Source of the DNA: Bdellovibrionales bacterium GWA2_49_15
GTDB taxonomy: Bacteria > Bdellovibrionota > Bacteriovoracia > Bacteriovoracales > Bacteriovoracaceae
Length of the DNA stretch: 64,000 bases
Reading direction: 5' to 3'
Assembly: GCA_001769855.1 (NCBI GenBank)
Contig: MEPP01000025.1
Coordinates: 124,001-188,000 of the forward strand
Shown: positions 7,997 to 15,908 of the stretch, piece after piece
Layout: every line of letters begins with the position of its first letter
Position numbering within the stretch: position 1 is the stretch's first letter
Program-made: the position numbers and the translations under genes
The notes under the pieces: generated by a model
The model's database searches: none
Seen by the model: the letters and a program-made list of their open reading frames with translations, nothing else
What the model was told of the DNA's origin: nothing

Positions 7997-8907
7997 ATTC
8001 CTGAGGTCACAATTGGCGCAGAAGGTGCCTTTAAAATAAATGTATCGGATGGTATTGGATCAAGGCAGTTCCAGTCAGGATCAAAGTTAAACACTCTTTT
8101 TGAACCCGCAAATGCACTGTATGACCCAGAATCAGAAAATTTTTGAGGCAAGAGAAAACCATTAGCTATAAGCGTATCAGACAAGACATCTCGCTTGCCT
8201 TGAGGCCACTTGGCACTAAATTCATAATAAAATGCCTTGTAGCTCTGCTTTGTTCCTACATCGTACCATTCAATGCCATGATCCAAGAATACCGGAACAT
8301 TCATATTCTCAAAGTTGGCCACTGAATCAAAAAAAGTTGAAACTCCCTCCTGATATTCAAGGGTCTCCAGGTTCAAAATGCTAATACCTGCGTAGGTTTC
8401 ATAGGAGATACATGGTTTTATCATTGATGCCTGCACAATCTTTTTGAGTAATCCATTGTCGATGCAGACTTGATTTAGTCCAGATCCAAACGGGACAGTT
8501 ATACAAAATAAAAGGCTAGTGGCATTTTGCATTTTTTCTAAAGCTAACCGCAAGGTCACTGGAGTGAGAAGGAAAAAAAAGTCTGCATTTAAAACAAGCA
8601 CTTTTTTCACCTCGGGAAATCGCCTTTTTAAGTTATGAATGGCACCACCACTACCAAGCAGGATCGGTTCATGCAGGACATTAATAGTCGTCTGCTTATT
8701 GCTCTTTACATGCTCTTCAATCTGCCCCGCCAGATGATGGGTATTAATAAAAATATTTGTAATGCCCAAGGCCTGTACCTGCATAATAATGAAATCAAGA
8801 CATGTTTTTTCAAAGAGCGGCCAAAGTGGCTTTGGAAGAACAGTTCCAATCTGTCCCATCCGTGTACCAAGACCGGCGCAGAGGATGTAAGCGGCATCAA
8901 TTTTCAT
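7966..8907 (-). CDS. murU: N-acetylmuramate 1-phosphate uridylyltransferase (MurU-like)
   Basis: The 313-residue nucleotidyltransferase opens with the sugar-phosphate nucleotidyltransferase signature CAGLGTRM followed by LPKPLWPL (residues 10-31), with an NADFFF metal-binding motif in the middle. MurU joins UTP and MurNAc-alpha-1-phosphate to make UDP-MurNAc, bypassing de novo synthesis and fosfomycin-sensitive MurA. The specific call rests on the 11-base overlap with the amgK-like gene upstream, because the AmgK-MurU pair is a known recycling module. At 313 residues it is longer than the roughly 220 of pseudomonad MurU, with an extra C-terminal segment (about 225-313). The 3' end overlaps the ferredoxin gene. 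Another sugar-1-phosphate substrate is possible. Confidence 0.75.
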   Translation of the reverse strand: MKIDAAYILCAGLGTRMGQIGTVLPKPLWPLFEKTCLDFIIMQVQALGITNIFINTHHLAGQIEEHVKSNKQTTINVLHEPILLGSGGAIHNLKRRFPEVKKVLVLNADFFFLLTPVTLRLALEKMQNATSLLFCITVPFGSGLNQVCIDNGLLKKIVQASMIKPCISYETYAGISILNLETLEYQEGVSTFFDSVANFENMNVPVFLDHGIEWYDVGTKQSYKAFYYEFSAKWPQGKRDVLSDTLIANGFLLPQKFSDSGSYSAFAGSKRVFNFDPDWNCLDPIPSDTFILKAPSAPIVTSGIYFREYVDKN

Positions 8908-9928
8908 AATAAATTCCGAACAAATTTTTCCTCAAAGAAACGAATTCTTGCCGCCTGAGCAAGACTGCTTTAATTTTTTCCATAGCAAAGCCGATATATT
9001 TCAAATACCGTTTATCATTCCTTGTTATATAGATATATGCAAAACTTCCGATGGCCTTGAAGACTCTTTGCAACTTACTTAACTCATAAAAATAATCAAA
9101 ATCTACGGCATTTGTGATGCCGAGATGTTCACGCAATATGCTGTAATAGTACTTTTTTAACGTTACAATATTTGCCTCATCAATTTGATAATAACAGTCT
9201 TCGAGCAGTGATACTAAATCATAAAATGGCGTACCAATGCGCGCGTCTTGAAAATCAATTACAATAAGCTCTTCATTTTTAACCATGATATTTCTTGAGT
9301 GGTAATCGCGGTGGCAGAGAACTTTAACAGGGTATTCTTCTAGTGCCTGACAAATTTTTTTAAATTCAGCTTCCAAGATTAAAATTCTCGGATCGTCCTT
9401 AGGAACCTCCAAAATGCCATGACAGAAATATTGCAAAGTCATTTGCATTTCTGAATACAACTTTTCAAAATCAAAATATCTGCTCCGTATCTGCTCGCGC
9501 GTTATACTGCTTACATTAATCTTATGAATTTTAATAATTTCATCAAGGCACTTCGTATAGTAGTTCAGCTCATCGTTCACTGAATTAATTTCTGATAAAA
9601 ACTTTATAAAAGTAATATCACCAAGATCTTCCTCAAGGATGTATCCCATAGAAAGATCACTGTCGTAGATGTGAGGAGTCCTAACTTGGTTATCTTTAAG
9701 CAATTTACCAACATATAGAAAATCATTATCAGGGGCCGTTATTGGATTATCTAAACATGCTACAAAGCTACTATTTTTCTGATTAGAGATTCTAAAATAT
9801 TTTCTTGTTGAAGCATCACCAGTCAGACGAGTTACATTTAATTGCCCCTCTAAAGGCCAATTATTTTTCTCACAACTGCGTCTGAACATTTCTTCAACGT
9901 AGATTTTTTCCGTTTGCTCTGGTCTCAC
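8897..9928 (-). CDS. amgK: Anomeric MurNAc/GlcNAc kinase (AmgK-like)
   Basis: The 343-residue protein is an aminoglycoside-phosphotransferase-fold kinase. It has a GDASTRKYFR N-lobe motif (37-46), catalytic loop HRDYHSRN (206-213, D208) and metal-binding IDFQDAR (224-230) followed by PFYDLVSLLEDCYY. The FQDA and DLVSLL-DCY pattern is characteristic of AmgK, which phosphorylates the anomeric hydroxyl of MurNAc released during murein turnover. The product feeds MurU, whose gene overlaps by 11 bases. The GTG start is supported by an AAGGGG element 8 bases upstream. It lies 2 bases after the pseudopeptidase lipoprotein gene, so translation is probably coupled through the operon. Confidence 0.85.
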   Translation of the reverse strand: MRPEQTEKIYVEEMFRRSCEKNNWPLEGQLNVTRLTGDASTRKYFRISNQKNSSFVACLDNPITAPDNDFLYVGKLLKDNQVRTPHIYDSDLSMGYILEEDLGDITFIKFLSEINSVNDELNYYTKCLDEIIKIHKINVSSITREQIRSRYFDFEKLYSEMQMTLQYFCHGILEVPKDDPRILILEAEFKKICQALEEYPVKVLCHRDYHSRNIMVKNEELIVIDFQDARIGTPFYDLVSLLEDCYYQIDEANIVTLKKYYYSILREHLGITNAVDFDYFYELSKLQRVFKAIGSFAYIYITRNDKRYLKYIGFAMEKIKAVLLRRQEFVSLRKNLFGIYYEN

Positions 9929-9930
9929 GT

Positions 9931-10740
9931 CTATAGGCCCCTTATTAAATTGTAAAATCCGCCAGATGAATTTTTTGAATCCTCGGCTATTTCCATCGAA
10001 AGACTTTCCTTTACAATAAAGCTTTTGAACAAATATTCTTCGCGGGAAAGGGATGCATATTCTCCATTATGAAAGGAGAATTCCAGAGCGTGTTTATTAA
10101 TTATTTGAATCAGGCTTAATACTGCCGTGGGATCCATCCCGCTACGTTTTAATAAATAGAATGCCCATTTATCAATTTCAACTTTAAAATCGACGGGCAA
10201 CCTAGAGATAGCAATCAATTGGTTCAGGCTTGTATATCCAAGTGGTACCACCGTTTTTCTTATGAAAGTACCATGTGAGATTTTATAGATCTCCAGTGCA
10301 ATGATTGCCTGAAAAACCCTTTCACTCTTGATGTACTTTTTTAATAGAGATGATGAAAAAAAGATTGTCCCACTTGGAAGGGAGAAAAAAAATGGTAAGT
10401 CATCATCTAAAATCACAAATTCTAAATCGCTGCTTTGCCCAAGAAATATTTCATTATATTTGAAAATCTTTGCTGCAATCCCGTTGAGATATTTTTTTGT
10501 GCCCTCATCAATTTTTAATAGCTTTGATTTAAATTGGGCCTTAAATAACAAAGAGAGATTTTCATATTGGTCTATGTAATCTTTGGGTAGTGTGGGCTTT
10601 TGATCATGACCACTTGTTTCGGCTCGATCACCAATGAGCAGATTGGAACAAGACTGAAGCAGAAGAATCGTAGACAATAGTAAACAGATCGAATAATTTC
10701 GCTTATGGTTACTTCTTTTCTGATGCGACACTGCGTTCAT
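9931..10740 (-). CDS. Lipoprotein resembling M48 peptidase without catalytic histidines
   Basis: From the chosen ATG the product has 269 residues, with a basic n-region, a hydrophobic core and a lipobox LLLQSC (C31). The rest follows the periplasmic M48 (BepA/LoiP) plan: FVILDDDLPFFFSLPSGTIF (109-128) matches the strand with the usual NAFALPGG, a helix contains ALEIYK where AHExxH is expected (148-153), and VEIDKWAFYLLKRSGMDP (187-204) matches ExxAD...aGyDP. Both zinc histidines are replaced (L and K), while the motif Glu and the later E188 and D190 stay. I infer a dead peptidase acting as scaffold or chaperone. The start is uncertain: TTG at 10770 and ATG at 10749 are also in frame, and none has a good Shine-Dalgarno. 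It overlaps the LysM gene by 32 bases. Confidence 0.65.
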   Translation of the reverse strand: MNAVSHQKRSNHKRNYSICLLLSTILLLQSCSNLLIGDRAETSGHDQKPTLPKDYIDQYENLSLLFKAQFKSKLLKIDEGTKKYLNGIAAKIFKYNEIFLGQSSDLEFVILDDDLPFFFSLPSGTIFFSSSLLKKYIKSERVFQAIIALEIYKISHGTFIRKTVVPLGYTSLNQLIAISRLPVDFKVEIDKWAFYLLKRSGMDPTAVLSLIQIINKHALEFSFHNGEYASLSREEYLFKSFIVKESLSMEIAEDSKNSSGGFYNLIRGL

Positions 10741-11347
10741 CTGGGACATAGTAAATCGTAAAACCAGCAAAAATTAGATTTGGATTCTTAATCATTGGCC
10801 GATTATTCTCAAATATATCTTTCCATCTTGAAATAATACCGTACTTGTCCTTAGAAATGGAACCTAAAGTTTCTGCCGTGCGAATCAGATGTGGGTCCCC
10901 TTGTGGTGCCCAGGTAAATTTTTCTGAAGGAGCCTGATATTTTATGACCATTCCTTGCGCTAAACCCGATTCATTAAGATTGGGATTGTAACCGGCCAAC
11001 AACTTCCATTTCGCATAATCCCCATACAGCTTAAAGGCGACGAGCATCAGCGTGTCGCCCTTCTCCACTGTATATTCTGCAGCTTCACCGGATATTTCGA
11101 CTGGAGCAATCGGGGCCGATTCTTTTTTGGCCTTGGCGACTTTCTTTTCAGGTTGGGAGTCGAAGAGATTCACATCGCTCTCCTCTCCTTTTTCATCATC
11201 AAACAAATCATCCTCGCCACCACCTTTCTCAGATTCCATTGCAGTCGTGGTACCTGCTTCAGCACCGTTTTCTGCCTTTTTCTCATTGGAGGAACAGGCC
11301 ATTAGAATCATGATGAGGAAGAGTGAATGACCAATTGAGCGAAACAT
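10709..11347 (-). CDS. LysM-domain lipoprotein
   Basis: I use the ATG at 11347 because GGGAGT lies at a proper distance upstream; the longer frame from 11383 lacks this. The 212-residue product has a lipobox ending LMAC (C18), an acidic low-complexity linker rich in Glu, Asp and Gly (about 20-70), a LysM domain (YTVEKGDTLMLVAFKLYGD, about 92-138) and a second, weaker LysM-like repeat (HLIRTAETLGSISKDKYG onward, about 153-202). LysM binds the GlcNAc-MurNAc backbone of peptidoglycan, so the protein probably tethers a membrane to the wall. It is the first gene of a run with the M48-like lipoprotein, amgK and murU, which suggests a shared role in murein turnover. Confidence 0.85.
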   Translation of the reverse strand: MFRSIGHSLFLIMILMACSSNEKKAENGAEAGTTTAMESEKGGGEDDLFDDEKGEESDVNLFDSQPEKKVAKAKKESAPIAPVEISGEAAEYTVEKGDTLMLVAFKLYGDYAKWKLLAGYNPNLNESGLAQGMVIKYQAPSEKFTWAPQGDPHLIRTAETLGSISKDKYGIISRWKDIFENNRPMIKNPNLIFAGFTIYYVPDERSVASEKK

Positions 11348-11434
11348 ATATAACTCCCATAGAAAGTTTTCTAAGGGACTCATCGGAATTTTTTTAAATA
11401 ATTAAAGGGAACTATTGAAAAAAATTAAGAAATC

Positions 11435-12124
11435 TTACTGTTGCCAAAATGTATAAAACAGATCTTTTTGGTCAATTGCATCATGCATCCTCTTGACCAA
11501 TTCATCGAAGTGCACTTGATTATTTAAAAAATCTAGCTCATCCGTATCAATGAGCAAACACTTTCCAGCATTATAAGATTTGAACCAATCCTCATAATAA
11601 GTATTTAATTTTTCTATATAATCTCGTGGTATATTTTTCTCGCAATCGCGACCTCGCAAGCTTATCCGTTGCATTAATTTATTGACTGAGCGATGCAAAA
11701 AAATCATGAGCGTTGGTGGACTAATATAGTCAATCATGGTTTTATAAAGACCTAAGTAGTTTTGGTAATCCCGTGCAGTCATTTCACCTGATTCAAAAAG
11801 TGCCCTCGCAAAGATATGAGCATCCTCGTAAATCGATCGGTCTTGAATTGAACTGCTATTAGATTGCTCTATACTCCTATGACCATTAAATCTATGAGTC
11901 AAAAAATACACTTGAAGTGGGAATGAAAAAGTCTTCATGTCTTTGTAAAAATCAGATAGATATGGATTATCCTCTACACTTTCAAAATGAGGTCTCCAAC
12001 CAAGTTTCTCGGAAAGTTTTCTGGTCAAGGTCGTTTTCCCGCAGCCAATATTACCAGCAACAGCAATAAATACTTTATTATTGTCATCGGCCAAAGTTCT
12101 GAAGGCCAAGTCAAAATGATCCAT
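11435..12124 (-). CDS. Deoxynucleoside kinase
   Basis: The 229-residue enzyme of the dNK/dCK/dGK family phosphorylates deoxynucleosides with ATP in nucleotide salvage. Walker A GNIGCGKT (24-31) is followed by the ESVEDNPY substrate region (48-55), the DRS motif (95-97) and an Arg-rich lid RISLRGRDCE (153-162). The length is typical. GGTGA lies just before the ATG. A TTGACG -35-like element is upstream at about 12176-12181, but no convincing -10 is seen. It is transcribed in the same direction as the LysM gene but 87 bases apart, so it may be separate. The exact base preference cannot be read from sequence. Confidence 0.88.
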   Translation of the reverse strand: MDHFDLAFRTLADDNNKVFIAVAGNIGCGKTTLTRKLSEKLGWRPHFESVEDNPYLSDFYKDMKTFSFPLQVYFLTHRFNGHRSIEQSNSSSIQDRSIYEDAHIFARALFESGEMTARDYQNYLGLYKTMIDYISPPTLMIFLHRSVNKLMQRISLRGRDCEKNIPRDYIEKLNTYYEDWFKSYNAGKCLLIDTDELDFLNNQVHFDELVKRMHDAIDQKDLFYTFWQQ

Positions 12125-12291
12125 TTAGTCACCCATTTGAAGTGTGTGGGACCATTCTAGTATGAAGTGCAAAATGTCCGTCAATACTAACCTTTCATAA
12201 TTCTTTATTCGCATTTGATATCAGGTACTTGCGTTCTTGCAGAAAAAAATTACGGCCAGACGACTTTCTAATGGCATGATACGATTCGTCT

Positions 12292-13272
12292 ATGGTATTC
12301 AGGTTAGTTGCATTCCTGTCAGTTCTTGTATATTTTTTTTCAAATCCACTTACAGCACAAGTTGTCGATGAGATTGATGCTACTAGCACGGTAGCGCCAA
12401 GTAACTTACCCACCGAAAAAATTGAAAGTATTTCTCCTAGCAAACGCATCTTTCTCGTAACGAATACCAATAGTTCTTTCGAGCGCGGCGACTACATCTC
12501 CATGATTCTGAATTCAAAGATTGTAGCACGTGCCCTTGTGGCGAAAATGCAGAATGATACCGCAGGAATAAAAATTTTGAGGATTCACTCGTTATCACTG
12601 TGGAATACTCTTCGAGTGGGTTCAGAAGTTCAAATTCTCCGCGGCGATGATAGCTATTTTAATCGTCCTGTAAAAAAAGAATTGAAGGAAGATCTCGGTC
12701 CCACATCAAAAATCGAAGATGAGGATGACCTATATTCTGAAACTAAGATTGGCGATGACGACCTATCCCTAGAGGAAAATAAAAATCGAGCAATTAAAAA
12801 TGATAACTTAGTGACCGGGTCTTATGGCAGAGTTGAAGGCGTGAACAATGATGGAGGTTCACAATATTATGGTCAGTTTATGGCACAATGGGCTTATCAG
12901 ATTGAAGATAATATTTGGGTAGAGGGCGGGTATGGTCAAGGTGTTATCAATGACTTCCCTTCTGTCGGCTTAGATACCGTGCTTCGAAATATCACTTTTC
13001 GCGCAAAATACACAGTCGCCGCCCCGCTATACTCCTTTATTCAACCCTATATCGGCTATCAGATGGTTACTGCAACCAGCGATTCGGCAGGCGTTTCAGA
13101 TGGTCAAGCGACTCAGGAGCAACTTGATCAGGAAAATGAATTAATGGACAAGATGAATAAAAACCGTCCTGTTTTTGGTGTATCCTGGCTCAAGCGTCTT
13201 GTGCCGGGATGGTTTATGAAGGTTGATTTGGGCACTGATATCATGAACCTTGGTTTTACCCTTGAATTTTAA
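12292..13272 (+). CDS. Putative outer-membrane protein
   Basis: The 326-residue product has an N-terminal signal peptide (hydrophobic core about 5-19, likely cut after TAQ near residue 23). A domain at about 45-120 may be a small beta fold, followed by an acidic linker (about 125-168). The C-terminal half (175-326) alternates polar and aromatic residues in strands and ends with LGFTLEF, a terminal Phe as recognised by the BAM machinery. I infer an 8- to 10-stranded barrel. No function can be assigned. It is first in a plus-strand run whose next gene, a tiny lipoprotein, overlaps its end. An upstream in-frame ATG is followed at once by a stop, which fixes the start. Confidence 0.7.
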   Translation: MVFRLVAFLSVLVYFFSNPLTAQVVDEIDATSTVAPSNLPTEKIESISPSKRIFLVTNTNSSFERGDYISMILNSKIVARALVAKMQNDTAGIKILRIHSLSLWNTLRVGSEVQILRGDDSYFNRPVKKELKEDLGPTSKIEDEDDLYSETKIGDDDLSLEENKNRAIKNDNLVTGSYGRVEGVNNDGGSQYYGQFMAQWAYQIEDNIWVEGGYGQGVINDFPSVGLDTVLRNITFRAKYTVAAPLYSFIQPYIGYQMVTATSDSAGVSDGQATQEQLDQENELMDKMNKNRPVFGVSWLKRLVPGWFMKVDLGTDIMNLGFTLEF

Positions 13273-13435
13273 GTGCACTCTATTCATATTAATGACAACT
13301 ATCGGCTGCGGCGTAAAGTCGGACCTAATCCCACCCAAAGGAACAGGCTTACCTATTTATGAAAAGCAATTTCTTCCCAAACCTACACCCACAGTAGATC
13401 CTGATGAAAGCAATGATGCTAGCTCTCGGGACTAA
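13262..13435 (+). CDS. Very small LptM-like lipoprotein
   Basis: This is a short gene nested between the outer-membrane protein and folK. From TTG at 13262 it gives about 57 residues: a short basic n-region, a hydrophobic core and a lipobox ending IGC, followed by GVKSDLIPP. The mature start C-G-x-K-x-x-L-x-PP resembles LptM (YifL), a lipoprotein that helps mature the LptD/E LPS translocon; its consensus is CGxKGPLYxP. The tail is Pro, Asp and Ser rich. TTG at 13250 and ATG at 13292 are alternative starts, but the latter would leave too short a signal peptide. It overlaps the upstream gene by 11 bases and folK by 32. The family call is tentative. Confidence 0.55.
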   Translation: MNFKCTLFILMTTIGCGVKSDLIPPKGTGLPIYEKQFLPKPTPTVDPDESNDASSRD

Positions 13436-13877
13436 TTTAGGGAACAAAGCAGAACACCTGAGAAAGGCCATCGCGAATATTCGTCAGTATTTTGAAATTA
13501 AAGAAGTGTCACGTATTTATCGCAGCAATCCGATCGGCTACTTGCCTCAACCGAATTTTTATAATTTAGTCATACTCTGCAACCTGCCAGCGACCTCGCC
13601 GCAAACTTCTCTAGCAATTTTACAAAAAATAGAATTGAATATGGGAAGAACGAGAGACATTCCTCAAGGTCCCAGAATAATAGATATCGATATACTTTTT
13701 TTTGACACTTTGAAACTGCAAACTCCTGAGCTTACTTTGCCCCATCCGCAATGGCACCTAAGACCATTTACTGTTTACCCATTGATGGAACTTTCAGCTT
13801 ATAATGAAATCAAAATTAATTATCCCATATGGCCATTACCTGAACGCCAAGGACTTATGCCTGTTGGATATGCCTAA
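13404..13877 (+). CDS. folK: 6-hydroxymethyl-7,8-dihydropterin pyrophosphokinase
   Basis: HPPK transfers pyrophosphate from ATP to 6-hydroxymethyl-dihydropterin in folate synthesis. The 157-residue length and motifs fit: LGTNLGN near the N-terminus, then GRTR and PQGPRIIDIDILFF in the middle, with the Asp pair that binds two magnesium ions, and LPHPQWHLRPFTVYPL near the C-terminus. The first ATG overlaps the preceding lipoprotein gene by 32 bases; ATGs at codons 4 and 5 are also possible and would have GAAAG upstream. No other folate gene is adjacent. The acyl-CoA dehydrogenase gene starts 14 bases downstream. Confidence 0.93.
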   Translation: MKAMMLALGTNLGNKAEHLRKAIANIRQYFEIKEVSRIYRSNPIGYLPQPNFYNLVILCNLPATSPQTSLAILQKIELNMGRTRDIPQGPRIIDIDILFFDTLKLQTPELTLPHPQWHLRPFTVYPLMELSAYNEIKINYPIWPLPERQGLMPVGYA

Positions 13878-13891
13878 TTAGGAGTTATGAA

Positions 13892-15031
13892 ATGATCAAT
13901 TTTCAACTAAGCGATGACCAGCTTGCCGTCAAAGAAACTGCGCTCAAGTTTGCGCTTAATGAAATGAGGCCTGTGGCCTCAAAATACGACGAAGCCGCTG
14001 AATTTCCCAAGAGTATTATTAACAAAGCATGGGAACTAGGATTGATTAATACGTGCATACCCTCTGATTATGGCGGGGTTGGTTTTACTCATCTCGACGG
14101 AACTGTTATTACCGAATGTTTAGCCTATGGCTGCCTTGGAATGAACACCAGTATTATGTCGAATGATCTCGCGCTCCTCCCTATTGTAATTGCCGGGAGC
14201 CATGAGCAGAAAGAAAAGTTTTTAAGACCATTTACGGAAAAATTTCAAATAGCTTCCTTTTGCCTCACTGAGCCTGCCAATGGTTCCGATGCTGCCGGTA
14301 TCAAGACATCCCTCAAGGATATGGGAGATCATTTTTTACTTAATGGAAATAAAATGTGGATCACCAACGCGGGATATGCTGAGCTTTTCGTCGTCTACTG
14401 CACCTTCGATAGCAAGTTAAAACACAAGGGATTATGCGCTGTGATTGTTGAGCGGGATAGTGATGGCATTGAAATCGGCAAGCCGGAGAAAAAGATGGGC
14501 CACCGTTGCTCCGACACTCGCGCAATGACCTTTAGAAATGTTAAAGTGCCTAAGGAAAATTTATTGGGAAAATTGGGTGATGGGTGGAAAATAGCCATGA
14601 AAACTTTGGACCACTCGCGACCCCTTATTGGCTCTTCGGCGGTTGGAGGTGCTCAGGCCGCGCTCGATCATTCACTGCGATATGCCAAAGAACGTATTCA
14701 ATTTGATGTTCCAATATCTAACCATCAGGCCATACAGATGATGGTGGCCGAAATGGCCATGAAGGTTGAAGCCTCCCGGCTGATGGTCCAGAAAGCTGCC
14801 TGGCTGCTTGATAACGGCCAAAAAAACACTCAGCATGCATCGATGGCAAAGGCCATGGCTTCTGACACCTGCATGGAAGTGGCCACCAGTGCTGTTCAAA
14901 TTTTTGGAGGTTATGGTTACAGTACCGAATATCCGGTAGAAAAAATCATGCGGGATGCCAAGCTTATTCAGATTTACGAGGGAACTTCCCAAATACAAAG
15001 AATTGTCATTGCTCGTGAATGCTTTTCCTGA
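13892..15031 (+). CDS. Acyl-CoA dehydrogenase
   Basis: The 379-residue flavoenzyme oxidises acyl-CoA to trans-2-enoyl-CoA and passes electrons to ETF. The two FAD-binding signatures are visible (CLTEPANGSDAAG and the YGYSTEYPVEKIMRDAK region). The catalytic base is E363 in IYEGTSQIQR, the position used by short- and medium-chain enzymes. KMWITNA and FDVPISNHQAIQ are further family motifs. The start is set by TAGGAG 7 bases upstream. etfB and etfA follow on the same strand 70 bases on, so the electron acceptor is encoded next door. Chain-length preference is not readable; it looks most like butyryl-CoA dehydrogenase. Confidence 0.93.
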   Translation: MINFQLSDDQLAVKETALKFALNEMRPVASKYDEAAEFPKSIINKAWELGLINTCIPSDYGGVGFTHLDGTVITECLAYGCLGMNTSIMSNDLALLPIVIAGSHEQKEKFLRPFTEKFQIASFCLTEPANGSDAAGIKTSLKDMGDHFLLNGNKMWITNAGYAELFVVYCTFDSKLKHKGLCAVIVERDSDGIEIGKPEKKMGHRCSDTRAMTFRNVKVPKENLLGKLGDGWKIAMKTLDHSRPLIGSSAVGGAQAALDHSLRYAKERIQFDVPISNHQAIQMMVAEMAMKVEASRLMVQKAAWLLDNGQKNTQHASMAKAMASDTCMEVATSAVQIFGGYGYSTEYPVEKIMRDAKLIQIYEGTSQIQRIVIARECFS

Positions 15032-15039
15032 TTTATATT

Positions 15040-15069
15040 TTGGACGATAGTTTAGTTTTTAGATATATT
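15040..15069 (+). promoter_or_regulatory. Candidate sigma-70 promoter for etfBA
   Basis: A weak -35 (TTGGAC, 15040-15045) and a good -10 (TATATT, 15064-15069) are separated by 18 bases in the 70-base gap before etfB. They would give a leader of about 25 bases that includes AGGAG at 15091-15095. If real, etfBA can be transcribed apart from the dehydrogenase gene. Confidence 0.4.
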
Positions 15070-15101
15070 TAAGCACTTTTTGTCACTTCCCAGGAGACTC
15101 T

Positions 15102-15890
15102 ATGAATATTTTTGTTTGTATTAAACAAGTTCCCGACACAGAGACCAAGGTTATCCCCACCAAAGACGGAAGTTTTATTGAAACTAGTTCTATTAAATGG
15201 ATCATGAATCCCTATGATGAATTTGCCGTGGAGCAGGCCCTCCTCATTAAGGGAACTAACGCTAACTTCAATGTCACGGTCGCGCGTGTTGGATCAATCC
15301 AAAGCTCTGAAGCATTGCGAACTGCACTTGCGATGGGTGCCGATGATGCAATTCTAGTTGAAGGTGCAGACAACCTCGACAGCTACACGACGGCAAAAGC
15401 TCTGAAGTTAGCGATCGAAAAATCAGGCAAAAAACCGGATCTTATTTTGAGCGGAAAGCAGGCGATTGATTCTGACTGTCTACAGGTTCCACAGTTACTT
15501 GCCCAGATGATGGGACTTCCCTCTGTTAGCGTTGTGGTTGGCTTTGAATTAAATGGCGATAATCTCGTCTTGAAGCGTGAAATCGAGGGAGGTGCTCTTG
15601 AAATTTACAATGTCGCTACCCCATGCTTAGTCGCATGCGGCAAAGGTCTAAATACCCCTCGCTATGCCTCTCTACCTGGAATCATGAAGGCAAAGAAAAA
15701 GCCTTTAGCACAACACACTCTCACTGCACTTGGTATTAGTGATACTGATCGAAAAGTTAAATATAGCGAGTTCAGGCTTCCTCCTGAAAAACCAGCTGGC
15801 AAAAAATTTGATGCCTCTGAGGAAGCAAACATCGGCAAAGTTGTCAAAGAGGTTGTGACATTTCTTAGAAATGAGGCAAAAGTAATTTAA
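15102..15890 (+). CDS. etfB: Electron transfer flavoprotein beta subunit
   Basis: This is the small subunit of the heterodimeric ETF, which holds AMP and carries electrons from acyl-CoA dehydrogenases to ETF:quinone oxidoreductase. The 262 residues are typical. Features are the N-terminal CIKQVPDTE, WIMNPYDEFAVEQAL, SGKQAIDSD followed by VPQLLAQ, and REIEGGALE. AGGAG lies 6 bases before the ATG. etfA follows after 18 bases, and an acyl-CoA dehydrogenase precedes it, which matches the fatty-acid or amino-acid oxidation type of ETF rather than the nitrogen-fixation Fix type. Confidence 0.95.
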   Translation: MNIFVCIKQVPDTETKVIPTKDGSFIETSSIKWIMNPYDEFAVEQALLIKGTNANFNVTVARVGSIQSSEALRTALAMGADDAILVEGADNLDSYTTAKALKLAIEKSGKKPDLILSGKQAIDSDCLQVPQLLAQMMGLPSVSVVVGFELNGDNLVLKREIEGGALEIYNVATPCLVACGKGLNTPRYASLPGIMKAKKKPLAQHTLTALGISDTDRKVKYSEFRLPPEKPAGKKFDASEEANIGKVVKEVVTFLRNEAKVI

Positions 15891-15908
15891 CTAAAATGGA
15901 GTAATTAT

